From positions 1-64,000 of the forward strand of contig URFZ01000005.1 in the NCBI GenBank assembly GCA_900547165.1: a stretch of 64,000 bases of DNA. The letters run 5' to 3'. This document shows positions 50,285-58,467 of the stretch, piece by piece. The position numbers and the translations under genes were made by a program. The notes under the pieces were generated by a model. The model had not been told where the DNA came from. It made no database searches and saw only the letters and a list, made by a program, of their open reading frames with translations. How positions within the stretch are numbered: position 1 is the first letter of the stretch; each line of letters starts with the position of its first letter. The stretch is from an uncultured Eubacteriales bacterium. GTDB taxonomy: Bacteria > Bacillota > Clostridia > Oscillospirales > UBA644.

Positions 50285-51030
50285 ATGATAAACTTGTTTT
50301 AGGTTTGGCGGGACTTTCGATTCTTGTTCGTTTTCGCTGTTCTCAATTCAGAGAGTTTTGCTCAAAATATATAATGCCTGACTGCGATATTGTTGATTTT
50401 GAGGTCTTTGTGACCGATGAGCAAATTGCAGAAGAGATGGCGTGCGGCTCGCAGACCGAAAGTGAAGCGGAAATATTGTGTATATACAGAGCGATAGCGG
50501 AAAAACTTCCGCTTTACAACAGATTTGTTATGCACGGGGCGGCGATTTCGTTTGAGGATAAAGCGTATATTTTTACTGCCGCAAGCGGAACGGGCAAATC
50601 AACACATATCAGACTTTGGCGCAAAGCATTCGGAAATCCTGTCGGAATTATTAACGGCGATAAGCCTGTAATAGAAATCAAAGATGACGGGACAAGCCTT
50701 GTTTACGGTACGCCGTGGGCAGGGAAAGAGCGTTGGGAAAAAAATGTGTGTTTCCCGCTCGGCGGTGTCTGCGTTTTGCATCGCGCAGAGAAAAATTCAA
50801 TCAAAAAACTTTCCGCCTCCGAGGCGCTGTTGCCGATTATGCATCAGATATATCTCCCGAAAGCAGAGCATTCGGCACAACTTCAACTGGAACTTGCGGA
50901 CAAGTTTTTGCAAAGCGCTCCGTTTTGGTCTCTTTTCTGCAATATCGGTTTTGAGGCTGTCAGAGTCAGTTTTGAAGCAATGACAGGAAATTGTTTCAAC
51001 AGTTATTTTATTGAAAATGAGGTTAAGTGA
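50266..51030 (+). CDS. HprK-like serine kinase family protein
   Basis: 254 residues. The C-terminal PEPCK-like kinase fold shows FVMHGAAISFEDKAYIFTAASGTGKSTHIRLW with Walker A at about residues 107-113 and His 90 in front of it. GIINGDKPVIEI (131-136) corresponds to the HprK GDKP/DD metal site. The canonical HPr kinase N-domain and P'-loop arrangement are shortened. Proteins of this type occur next to PqqD-like genes in RiPP loci, including lasso peptide loci of the paeninodin type, where they phosphorylate the precursor. The start is probably the TTG at 50266 (GGAGG 7 bases upstream); an in-frame ATG lies at 50275. It overlaps the lipoprotein gene. Confidence 0.8.
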   Translation: MESMVLNDKLVLGLAGLSILVRFRCSQFREFCSKYIMPDCDIVDFEVFVTDEQIAEEMACGSQTESEAEILCIYRAIAEKLPLYNRFVMHGAAISFEDKAYIFTAASGTGKSTHIRLWRKAFGNPVGIINGDKPVIEIKDDGTSLVYGTPWAGKERWEKNVCFPLGGVCVLHRAEKNSIKKLSASEALLPIMHQIYLPKAEHSAQLQLELADKFLQSAPFWSLFCNIGFEAVRVSFEAMTGNCFNSYFIENEVK

Positions 51031-51032
51031 TT

Positions 51033-51299
51033 ATGAAAATAAAAGACGGATTTGTTCTGCGTGACATCGCGGGTGATACCGTTGTTATTGCCACAGGTGA
51101 GTTAAGTAAAACTTTTCACGGAATGATAAAACTCAACTCTACGGGAAAAGAAATTTGGCAGATATTGTCTTCGGGCGATGTCACCGAGGAATATGTTATA
51201 GAAGAAATGGCAAAAAGACACGACGCAAAGCCCGAAGAGATATCAGAGGGTGTTATTGCGTTTATTTCGAAAATAAAAGAGGCAGGGCTTTTTGAGTAA
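51033..51299 (+). CDS. PqqD-like peptide carrier protein
   Basis: 88 residues. The PqqD winged-helix fold is recognisable: KIKDGFVLRDIAGDTVVI, MIKLNSTGKEIWQILSSGDVTEEYVIEEMAKRHD, EEISEGVIAFISKIKEAGLFE. The L-N-x-T-G/A-x-x-I-W core is the family hallmark. PqqD proteins bind the leader peptide of a precursor and present it to modifying enzymes. Its partner here may be peptide 1 or 2. The ATG at 51033 has GAGG upstream (GTG at 51027 is an alternative). Its TAA overlaps the next ATG. Confidence 0.88.
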   Translation: MKIKDGFVLRDIAGDTVVIATGELSKTFHGMIKLNSTGKEIWQILSSGDVTEEYVIEEMAKRHDAKPEEISEGVIAFISKIKEAGLFE

Positions 51300-51742
51300 T
51301 GAGCATTGAAGAGGGCTTGAAGAAGAACGGGTATCATGCTTCTACGACTTCCGGATACAGTATGTATCCGCTTCTTCGTGACAGACGTGACAATATAGTT
51401 GTTCGCCCTTGTTCGGGACGGTTGAAAAAATATGATGTGCCGCTTTATAAACGAGGCAATGAATATGTTCTTCACCGTATCATAAAAGTTCTTCCCGACG
51501 GCTATGTCATTTGCGGAGACAACTGCATAAACAAAGAGTACAACATCAAGGATGAAAACATTCTCGGAGTTTTGACAGAGGTTTATCGCAATGATAAAAA
51601 GATAAACATGGATGGTTTGCCGTATAAAATATATGTTCGCATGTGCCGTTTTTTTTACCCTTTGCGAGTTGCTTACAAAAAGACCCTTTGTTTACTTTCC
51701 TCTGTTAAGCACAAGTTATTTAAAAAAGGTAATCCTACATGA
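51299..51742 (+). CDS. S24/S26 family signal peptidase-like protein (SipW type)
   Basis: 147 residues. The serine is in SGYSMYPLLRDRRD (Ser 21), the following strand is DNIVVRPCSGRLKKYDV, and YVLHRIIKVLPDGY places a His at residue 59 where ordinary bacterial signal peptidases have Lys. This Ser/His arrangement is known from SipW/ER-type peptidases. VICGDNCINKEYNIKDENILG is the conserved box E-like segment. No N-terminal membrane helix is evident, though a hydrophobic region occurs near the C-terminus. It could cleave a leader peptide. It overlaps pqqD by 1 base and the next gene by 4. Confidence 0.82.
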   Translation: MSIEEGLKKNGYHASTTSGYSMYPLLRDRRDNIVVRPCSGRLKKYDVPLYKRGNEYVLHRIIKVLPDGYVICGDNCINKEYNIKDENILGVLTEVYRNDKKINMDGLPYKIYVRMCRFFYPLRVAYKKTLCLLSSVKHKLFKKGNPT

Positions 51743-52734
51743 GTAAAAAATCCGTAATCATTATTTTCGTATGTTTGTTGCTTTGTAGTGGTATGATAAT
51801 AGGAGCGATTTTTTTTCGAAATAATAGAAATTCAGATGAGAAACAACTGTCAGATTCGATTTCATCCATTGCAAAATTGAATCAACTTGAAAACGAAAAA
51901 TTTGTTTTGGAAAAAAGACTTCTAGTAAAAAAAGAGTTACTTGAAAAACAAGCAAAAGGAAAAGGTACTATTTCTTTCGTTTGCGTAGGAACACATCGTA
52001 AGGCTTATGATGTTGTTTTTGCCGAAACAAGAAACCGCAATATTCCATGCACGATAGTTCTTACTACTGATTTGAATATTGATGTTCCCAAGGGCATTAC
52101 AACTTCTCAACTTCGAGAAATGGTAGATTCCGGTTGGGAGATAGCTCTTGCTTTTCCGACCGGTAGTAACCACCCTATATCAAAAATTAAAGAAAGCATA
52201 CAAAAACTTGATGAACTCGGTTTTGAAGTTGGACATACTGTTTATTTCAATCGTTCCGAGTATACGGCAAATTATGACAGGGAACTTTATAATTTGGGCT
52301 TTTACAGCGTCATAGAACATGGCGAATCTCAGATAACCGTTGATTCTAATGGTATTACACTCTCTGCAGCAGATGAGAATTCTATTTGGAAAGTTCGTGG
52401 GTACGGTTATGCTCAAGTCGGAAAAGTCGAGACCCTTTCTCGTGTCAAAGAGAATGGTGGTTCTGTTTTTATAGAGGTAAGTTTCGATTCTTCACATCTA
52501 TGGTCCTATTGTATTCGGAATAGTTTGGTAAATGTTTTTTCGAGATGCTTGGAACTTGATATGAACACTGTTTGCGTGAAGCCCGTGTCAGGAGTTCATG
52601 ACTATTTGATTTCACAACAGAACGGAGAGATCTCAGTTGACAGTAAACTTGAAGCCGAAGTTATGGATTTGGAAAAAAAGATTACTGACATTGAAGCGGA
52701 AATTAGAAATCTTCGTGATTTTACAAAAGAATAA
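51739..52734 (+). CDS. membrane-anchored protein with a possible degenerate NodB-like domain
   Basis: 331 residues. An N-terminal anchor (IIIFVCLLLCSGMIIGAIFF) is followed by a coiled coil (LNQLENEKFVLEKRLLVKKELLEKQ). Then comes an alpha/beta region (TISFVCVGTHRKAYDVVFAETRNRNIPCTIVL, LREMVDSGWEIALAFPTGSNHPISKIKESIQKLDELGFEV) that resembles the order of NodB polysaccharide deacetylase strands. The metal-binding TFDDG and HxxxH motifs are not visible, so deacetylase activity is doubtful. A second coiled coil ends the protein. The gene is more AT-rich than its neighbours. It is the last gene of the coupled run and is followed by a terminator. Confidence 0.55.
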   Translation: MSKKSVIIIFVCLLLCSGMIIGAIFFRNNRNSDEKQLSDSISSIAKLNQLENEKFVLEKRLLVKKELLEKQAKGKGTISFVCVGTHRKAYDVVFAETRNRNIPCTIVLTTDLNIDVPKGITTSQLREMVDSGWEIALAFPTGSNHPISKIKESIQKLDELGFEVGHTVYFNRSEYTANYDRELYNLGFYSVIEHGESQITVDSNGITLSAADENSIWKVRGYGYAQVGKVETLSRVKENGGSVFIEVSFDSSHLWSYCIRNSLVNVFSRCLELDMNTVCVKPVSGVHDYLISQQNGEISVDSKLEAEVMDLEKKITDIEAEIRNLRDFTKE

Positions 52735-52735
52735 G

Positions 52736-52761
52736 AAAAAACGCCCTGTTTGGCGTTTTTT
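52736..52761 (+). terminator. terminator of the kinase/PqqD/peptidase operon
   Basis: The stem AAAAACGCC/GGCGTTTTT with a 7-base loop. A second hairpin GCGGGCTTC/GAAGCCCGC at 52771-52792 serves the convergent gene. Confidence 0.8.
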
Positions 52762-52822
52762 GTAAAGAGAGCGGGCTTCGAAAGAAGCCCGCCTTTATAT
52801 CGCTTGTTTTTTGTTTTCTTTT

Positions 52823-54589
52823 TTAATTAAGTGAAAATTCGTTTCTGAACTCTTCGAAAGTGTTCTGGAAATCTGTCGAACTTTCCGTTTTGACGCGGTT
52901 GAGATATTCGTGCGTATCGAATTCCGCGGCTTTCAGTTCAATCATTGCAACCGCTATGTTCGAGCAATGGTCCGCTATGCGTTCGAGGTTTGTCAATAGG
53001 TCATTGTAGACAAAACCGAGGTCAAGGGTGCAGTCACCGTCGCGCAGACGCTTTATATGTCTTATCTTTATTTCATCACAAAGGTCGTCGATGACCTGTT
53101 CGAGCGGCTCGACCTTTTTCGCCATGGCAATGTCGTTGTCCGTGAAAGAATCAACCGTCAGGATCACTATTTTAGAGAGCGCTGAACTGATAACCCCGAG
53201 GTCTTTTTGTGCGGCGGGGGAGAACACAAGTTTCTTTGCGTTCATCTCTTTTGCCGCGTTTGCAATATTTACCGCGTGGTCTCCGATGCGCTCAAAATCG
53301 CCTATCGTATGCAGGAATTTCGATGCTTCGCTGCTCTGTTCCTGCGTCAACTCGCGTCGTGTCAGTTTGACAAGGTATGTTCCGAGTTTGTCTTCGTAGC
53401 GGTCGAGAACCTCTTCTTTTGCCTGAACCTTGCGGTAGCCCTCTTCGGAGTACCCGTAAAGCAGGTTCATCGCTCTGGAAAGGTTCTTTCTCGCTTTTCG
53501 CGCCATCGCACAAACCGCTTCGTTGCTCTGTTCAAGCGCTATTGCGGGGTGGGTGAGGAATCGTTCTTCGAGTTTGTCTATATCGTCCGAGTCTTCTTCG
53601 TCGTCCGGCTTGTCCTTGAATATGAAAGTAACTATCTTTTCAAGCACTTTTGTGAACGGCATAAGCACAACGACAGTGGCAAGTCTGAAAAGCGTGTTCA
53701 TCAGCGCAATGGAGACCATGTTCATTTCCATATCCATGAAGGGGAAACCACCGAAAATCGCATCCGCAGCATAGAATACCGATGCCCATATAACGACGCC
53801 GAGAATGTCAATAAGCAGATATACAAACGCGGTTCTTTTGCCCGCAACGCTCGCTCCGAGAGCTGAAAGAAGAACGGGAACAGCCGCGCCTATCGCTATA
53901 CCCATAACTATCGGGAGCGCTATATCAAACGAAATCGCTCCTGTGACGGAAAGCACCTGCAAGATTCCGACGGTCGCAGATGCGCTCTGCAAGACGCACG
54001 TTATAAGCATGCCCGCAACTATTCCGACAAAGGGGTTTGAGAACGTAGGCGCAAGTTTCGCAAACAGTTCTGAAACGCCCGTGCCGTCCTTGATAACGTC
54101 GCTCATCATCGACATTCCCGTCATCAGAACCGCAAAGCCGAGAAGAATGTCTCCTATGTGATTCTGTGTCGGGCTTTTGCAGAACATTCGCAGGATTATT
54201 CCTATAACGGCAACAACACACGTCAAAGTCGATGTCGAAAGCAGTTTGACCCATACCGAGCCTCCGTCGCCGTCCATGCCCGAAAGACAGACAACCCAGC
54301 CCGTGACGCTTGTTCCGAGTATCGCTCCGAGAATGATGCCTATCGCCTGACGCATCTTCATCATGCCCGAATTGACAAATCCGACCGCCATGATAGATGT
54401 CGCCGACGAGGACTGAATAATCGCCGTAACTCCGGTTCCAAGCAAAACGCCTTTCAGCGGGGTATTTGTTAACTTGAAAAGAATCATTTCAAGTTTGTTT
54501 CCCGCGACGTTTTTCAGACCGCTTCCCATTAAAAGCATTCCGAAAAGGAACAACGCGACGCCGCAAAGTAACCCTACGACTACGTCCAT
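52823..54589 (-). CDS. Na/Pi cotransporter family protein with PhoU-like tail
   Basis: 588 residues. The Na/Pi cotransporter (PF02690-type) duplication is clear: GTGVTAIIQSSSATSIMAVGFVNSG in the first half and CVLQSASATVGILQVLSVTG in the second, both with QS-SAT. About nine hydrophobic segments lie before residue 320. The C-terminal 220 residues are a PhoU-like helical domain (FLHTIGDFERIGDHAVNIANAAKE, LERIADHCSNIAVAMIELK). It probably moves phosphate with Na+ or exports it under regulation by the PhoU part. AAGGAG precedes the ATG. It is monocistronic. Confidence 0.93.
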   Translation of the reverse strand: MDVVVGLLCGVALFLFGMLLMGSGLKNVAGNKLEMILFKLTNTPLKGVLLGTGVTAIIQSSSATSIMAVGFVNSGMMKMRQAIGIILGAILGTSVTGWVVCLSGMDGDGGSVWVKLLSTSTLTCVVAVIGIILRMFCKSPTQNHIGDILLGFAVLMTGMSMMSDVIKDGTGVSELFAKLAPTFSNPFVGIVAGMLITCVLQSASATVGILQVLSVTGAISFDIALPIVMGIAIGAAVPVLLSALGASVAGKRTAFVYLLIDILGVVIWASVFYAADAIFGGFPFMDMEMNMVSIALMNTLFRLATVVVLMPFTKVLEKIVTFIFKDKPDDEEDSDDIDKLEERFLTHPAIALEQSNEAVCAMARKARKNLSRAMNLLYGYSEEGYRKVQAKEEVLDRYEDKLGTYLVKLTRRELTQEQSSEASKFLHTIGDFERIGDHAVNIANAAKEMNAKKLVFSPAAQKDLGVISSALSKIVILTVDSFTDNDIAMAKKVEPLEQVIDDLCDEIKIRHIKRLRDGDCTLDLGFVYNDLLTNLERIADHCSNIAVAMIELKAAEFDTHEYLNRVKTESSTDFQNTFEEFRNEFSLN

Positions 54590-54864
54590 AATGTTTCTCC
54601 TTAAAAATCATAAGTCGGATTTTGCCGACTGTCTGCTTTTTATATTATAACAAAAGTCCGCATAAACTTCAAGCCCTTTTTGACAAAAAATCCGTCCGTC
54701 ATTATATATTGTATACTTTTCATCAGTTTTTTCGGAGTGCTGTGCTTTGCTATGTGAACATTTATTGAACAATTCGCTTTTTCGAGTGCTTTTTGTTTGT
54801 ATTTGTGATATAATCATCAGACCCGCAGATGTGAAAAGTCTTATATATAAATAGGTTGAAAAAA

Positions 54865-56250
54865 ATGAATAAATTAAAAAATAACGGAAATTTCATAAGA
54901 ACCGCTTTACGGTTGGCTGTACCCATAGCCTTTCAGAATCTTCTGACTTCATGCGCCACGCTTGTCGATACCGCAATGGTCGTAGGTCTCGGGAACGACG
55001 CGACGTCGGCAATGGGCGTTGCGTCACGTTTCAGTTTTTTGCTGAACGTTATCTGTTTCGGATTCGCTTCGGGCTGTTCGGCGTTGCTTTCTCAATATTG
55101 GGGCGCGGGAGATCGTGTCAACATTCGCCGTTCAACGGGCTTTGCAATAACCGTTGCGATGAGTTTCGGAATTATATATACCGCCGCGCTGTTGGTCTTT
55201 CCCAATGCTCTGGCAAGCATTTTCACGGACAACGAAACGATTATAACCCTTGCGGGAGAATATCTTTCGACTTTTGCATTCGCCGTTCCGTTTCTTGTTT
55301 TTTCGCAGATAATGTGCATTGCGCTCCGCTCCGTCGAATGCGTTATGATACCGCTTGTTTCCTCTTTCGTGTCGGTCGGAGTCAACATCTTTTTCAATTA
55401 TTGCTTCATCGGCGGAAATCTCGGCTTTCCCTCTCTCGGGCTTCGCGGTGCGGCAATCGGTTCGGTTCTCGGCTGTGCCGTACAAACGGTTGTTATCCTT
55501 ATTTCCGTCTTTGTTGCAAAAACTCCGTTCAAAGGCGGTTTCCGAGACTATTTTTCGTTCTCGCGTCCGTTTGTCAAAAAGTATTTCGGCATCGCCGCGC
55601 CCGTGTTGTTGAACGAAACTATGTGGGCGATAGGCACAAATATATATGTTATGGTAATTGCGCGTCAGGGCGTGGAAAATCATGCGGGATATACCCTGTA
55701 TGAAAATATTCAGCAGATATTCTTTGTATTCTTCGTCGGAATCTGCGGCGCTGCCGCCGTTATGGTCGGTATGCAGGTGGGAAAAGGCGACCATGAAGAG
55801 GCATACAAGGTTGCTCGACGTTTTGCCGTTATGACGCCGTGTGTGGGCGTTGTTCTCGGTGCCGTTCTTATTGTGCTTCGCAATCCCATTCTTTCGCTGT
55901 TCCCGATAGAGACCGAGACCGCCCGTTCCGTTGCTTCCGATTGTCTTTTGTTTTATGGTTGTTGGATAGCGATAAGAATGATACAGTACACGCTTGTCTG
56001 CGGTGTATTCCGCGCGGGCGGCGATACAAAAACCGGTTGCATTTACGAAATGATAGGTCTTTACGGTGTCGGAATTCCCGCAGTTCTGATAACGGGACTT
56101 TTGATAAAACCGACGCATTTTGTCGTTATAATAATCGTTATGTTTGTTGCGGAAGACGTGAGCAAGGGCATACTTTGTGTCCGTCATTTCCGCTCGCGTA
56201 AATGGATAAAACAGATTACCGAAAATGCTCCGAGGGAGGAAAGTCGATGA
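54865..56250 (+). CDS. MATE family efflux transporter 1
   Basis: 461 residues, about 12 helices. N-terminal MATE features are ALRLAVPIAFQNLLTSCATLVDTAMVVGLG and SCATLVDTAMV; the second half repeats the pattern (LLNETMWAIGTNIYVMVIARQG). It probably exports cationic drugs or metabolites using Na+ or H+. The ATG at 54865 is chosen over a TTG at 54856, though the site (TAGG) is weak in both. A TATAAT box is at 54809-54814. It overlaps the CmpB-like gene by 4 bp. Confidence 0.92.
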   Translation: MNKLKNNGNFIRTALRLAVPIAFQNLLTSCATLVDTAMVVGLGNDATSAMGVASRFSFLLNVICFGFASGCSALLSQYWGAGDRVNIRRSTGFAITVAMSFGIIYTAALLVFPNALASIFTDNETIITLAGEYLSTFAFAVPFLVFSQIMCIALRSVECVMIPLVSSFVSVGVNIFFNYCFIGGNLGFPSLGLRGAAIGSVLGCAVQTVVILISVFVAKTPFKGGFRDYFSFSRPFVKKYFGIAAPVLLNETMWAIGTNIYVMVIARQGVENHAGYTLYENIQQIFFVFFVGICGAAAVMVGMQVGKGDHEEAYKVARRFAVMTPCVGVVLGAVLIVLRNPILSLFPIETETARSVASDCLLFYGCWIAIRMIQYTLVCGVFRAGGDTKTGCIYEMIGLYGVGIPAVLITGLLIKPTHFVVIIIVMFVAEDVSKGILCVRHFRSRKWIKQITENAPREESR

Positions 56251-56798
56251 CACCTTTCGACATCTCCGCACTGCCCGGCAAAAAGCGCGCGCTTTATCAT
56301 ATCTGTGTGCTTCTCATATATGCCCTGATAGGTTGGATATGGGAGACCGTCACTCTCTCCGCAATGGCGGGGCATTATGTCAAGCGCGGATTTTTGATTC
56401 TTCCGTTTTGCCTGATATACGGTTTCGGCGCAAACTTTATACTTCTGCTTTACCGCAAACTGAAAAAGTTGAATCCCGCGGCGTTTGCACTTGTCTGTGC
56501 CGTTATAATAACCGCATTTGAGCTGTTGACTGCGTTCGGGCTTGATTTCTTGTTTCACACCCGCCTTTGGTCCTATGAAACATGGCCGCTGAACCTGAAC
56601 GGTTATATATGTCTGCCCGTCAGCATCATTTGGGGCATTATGAGCCTTTTTGTGGTTTATGTTTCGCAGCCTTTGATAGACGCCGTTATACTTCCGCTTT
56701 TGCGGAAACGCGCCGCTTCCGTCGCCGTATGGTGCGTCTTTATATGCGTTGCGAGCGAATATGTTTTCCGAATGGTCGAACTGTTTTTAAATAATTAA
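56247..56798 (+). CDS. CmpB-like (ABC-transporter type IV) membrane protein
   Basis: 183 residues with about five helices: YHICVLLIYALIGWIWETVTLS, LILPFCLIYGFGANFILLLY, AFALVCAVIITAFELLTAFGLDFLF, WSYETWPLNLNGYICLPVSIIWGIMSLFVVY. The G-W-x-W-E-T and L-P-F-x-x-I-Y-G-x-G motifs are typical of the PF06541 family. The role is not established. The GGGAGG site is 7 bases before the ATG, and it is cotranslated with the MATE gene. It may be a partner in export. Confidence 0.85.
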   Translation: MTPFDISALPGKKRALYHICVLLIYALIGWIWETVTLSAMAGHYVKRGFLILPFCLIYGFGANFILLLYRKLKKLNPAAFALVCAVIITAFELLTAFGLDFLFHTRLWSYETWPLNLNGYICLPVSIIWGIMSLFVVYVSQPLIDAVILPLLRKRAASVAVWCVFICVASEYVFRMVELFLNN

Positions 56799-56827
56799 GA
56801 GAGCCCTTTCAAGGACTCTCTTTTTCT
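56797..56827. terminator. terminator between CmpB-like gene and SirTM gene
   Basis: The stem AAGAGAG.CCTT/AAGG.CTCTCTT followed by TTTTCTT. Confidence 0.75.
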
Positions 56828-57705
56828 TATCTGTTGTCAAGTAATGCTTCAAGCGTTTTGGCTATGTCTGCGTTTATGCAGATGCTTCGCTTTTCGAGTT
56901 CCCGCGCCGTAACCGCCTGCCCGAGGTTCAGACAGGCGTAAACCGCATTCTCGCTTTCGGCGGTCATTCGCAGAAACGGGTATTTTATTATCGAGGGCGT
57001 GTTAAACCCTACGCCTAGTTCCAGAAACAGCAGTTTTTGTCCTCGTATTGCACGCAAAAACGCCGCATACCGTTCCGCCGCCGCATCCCAGCCAGCGTCT
57101 TGCACAAATGTTTCGTCCGTGCGCAGATTTATCGCCATAGGCGCGCCGCAAACGGGACATTTCGGCAACAGTTCGGTCGGGATTTTCAGGTTTTTCTGTT
57201 CTTTGACCATCTGCCGAACGGCTTGTTCGTTGTCGTATGTTACCTGTCTGCACGGGTGTGAACATTGAAAAAGTCCGTAGTCGCCCTGCGTGTAGAACAG
57301 CCGCTTTTTGTCAAACCCCGCAAGTTGGAACTGATGATCCACATTCGTTGTCAGCACAAAATAATCTTTTCCGTCAAGCAGCGCAAGCAAGTCCTTGTAC
57401 GGCTTTCCGACATCGACTTCATAACGGTTGCAGAGTATTTGTCGCGACCACCACGCCCAATATTCTTCCTGTGTTTCGAACGGATAAAAACCGCCCAAGT
57501 ACATATCCGTTATTCCGTATTTTTCGCGAAAATCCGAAAAGTATTTTTCAAAGCGCTTTCCACCGTAATCAAAACCCGCCGCTGCGGAGAGTCCCGCACC
57601 CGCACCTACAACGACTGCGTCCGCTTCATGAAGATCTTTTGCAAGTTCAGCCGTTAATGCCGAAAATTCGTCTGTAAATGTCGAGGTCTTTTTGCAGGAA
57701 AACAT
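56827..57705 (-). CDS. SirTM (class M) sirtuin, protein ADP-ribosyltransferase
   Basis: 292 residues. The sirtuin NAD motif is AVVVGAGAGLSAAAGFDYGG, followed by LTTNVDHQFQLAGF and FYTQGDYGLFQC. The catalytic His of deacetylating sirtuins (T-H-G) is replaced by Gln (T-Q-G), as in the SirTM class. Zinc Cys are in CSHPCRQ and CPVCGAP. LFLELGVGFNTP and the C-terminal region close the fold. Known SirTM enzymes mono-ADP-ribosylate a target protein (lipoylated GcvH-like carriers) in a system reversed by a macrodomain. Here the macrodomain gene overlaps by 59 bp, but no GcvH-L or LplA is adjacent. Start has AGGTGAT upstream. Confidence 0.88.
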   Translation of the reverse strand: MFSCKKTSTFTDEFSALTAELAKDLHEADAVVVGAGAGLSAAAGFDYGGKRFEKYFSDFREKYGITDMYLGGFYPFETQEEYWAWWSRQILCNRYEVDVGKPYKDLLALLDGKDYFVLTTNVDHQFQLAGFDKKRLFYTQGDYGLFQCSHPCRQVTYDNEQAVRQMVKEQKNLKIPTELLPKCPVCGAPMAINLRTDETFVQDAGWDAAAERYAAFLRAIRGQKLLFLELGVGFNTPSIIKYPFLRMTAESENAVYACLNLGQAVTARELEKRSICINADIAKTLEALLDNR

Positions 57706-58426
57706 TGAATATCACCTTTATATCTTTGTTTGCTTTGAGAAAATTGCGGACTGTTTTGATCGCTATGTGCGCTGCCACTTCGTTAGGAAAGTGGAATTCT
57801 CCCGTCGAAATACAGCAAAAAGCAACGCTTTTTATCCCTTTTTTCGCAGCAAGAGCGAGACAGTTTGTATAGCAAGCCGCAAGTTCTTTTTCGTCTTTTT
57901 CCGTGAGTTTGCCGCCTATTATCGGTCCGACCGTGTGCAGAACGTATTCGCTCGGCAGGTTATACGCTTTTGTCAGTTTCGCTTTTCCTGTCGGTTCGGG
58001 GTATCCCTGTTCTGTCATAATGCGGTCGCATTCAAGCCGCAGTTGCACTCCCGCAAACGTGTGGATAGCGTTGTCTATGCAGAGATGGCACGGCGCAAAA
58101 CAGCCTAACAGACGCGAGTTTGCCGCATTGACTATCGCGCCGCATTTCAGCGTCGTTATATCGCCCTGCCAAAGATATATTCCGTCTTCGACAGGTTCGA
58201 GAGTGTTCGCGTCCGTTATTCCTTTTTCCCGTATTTCTTCTTGCAGATAAGCGTCCTGCACCCGCAAAAACTCCGCGTTCGGTTCTTTCGGTTCGCGTAT
58301 ATTCAAAAGCGAGCGCAAAACTCTTTTTTGCTCCGCTTCGTTCATCGGCGGAAGGGAAGCCCGACACGCTTTCCTCTCTTCGAACAGATATTTTATTAAA
58401 AACAGCCGTCTTTCGCTTTGTGTCAT
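57647..58426 (-). CDS. zinc-dependent macrodomain ADP-ribosyl hydrolase
   Basis: 259 residues. The macrodomain core begins near residue 85 (IYLWQGDITTLKCGAIVNAANSRLLGCFAPCHLCIDNAIH), where C-H-C ligands of the zinc-macro class (GCFxPxHxCIDN) are visible. PTGKAKLTKAYNLPSEYVLHTVGP and CISTGEFHFPNEVAAHIAIKTV complete the ADP-ribose pocket. Members remove ADP-ribose placed by the linked SirTM. The pair is translated from one mRNA with a 59-bp overlap. GGAGG precedes the start. Confidence 0.92.
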   Translation of the reverse strand: MTQSERRLFLIKYLFEERKACRASLPPMNEAEQKRVLRSLLNIREPKEPNAEFLRVQDAYLQEEIREKGITDANTLEPVEDGIYLWQGDITTLKCGAIVNAANSRLLGCFAPCHLCIDNAIHTFAGVQLRLECDRIMTEQGYPEPTGKAKLTKAYNLPSEYVLHTVGPIIGGKLTEKDEKELAACYTNCLALAAKKGIKSVAFCCISTGEFHFPNEVAAHIAIKTVRNFLKANKDIKVIFNVFLQKDLDIYRRIFGING

Positions 58427-58467
58427 GACTTCTCTTCCTCCGAAAATGCAGGTCTTTGTCCCCGCTT

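Noticed and set aside
49922..52734. lasso peptide biosynthetic cluster
   Set aside because: HprK-like kinase and PqqD are seen in some lasso loci, but the asparagine synthetase-like cyclase and the transglutaminase-like protease are absent here.
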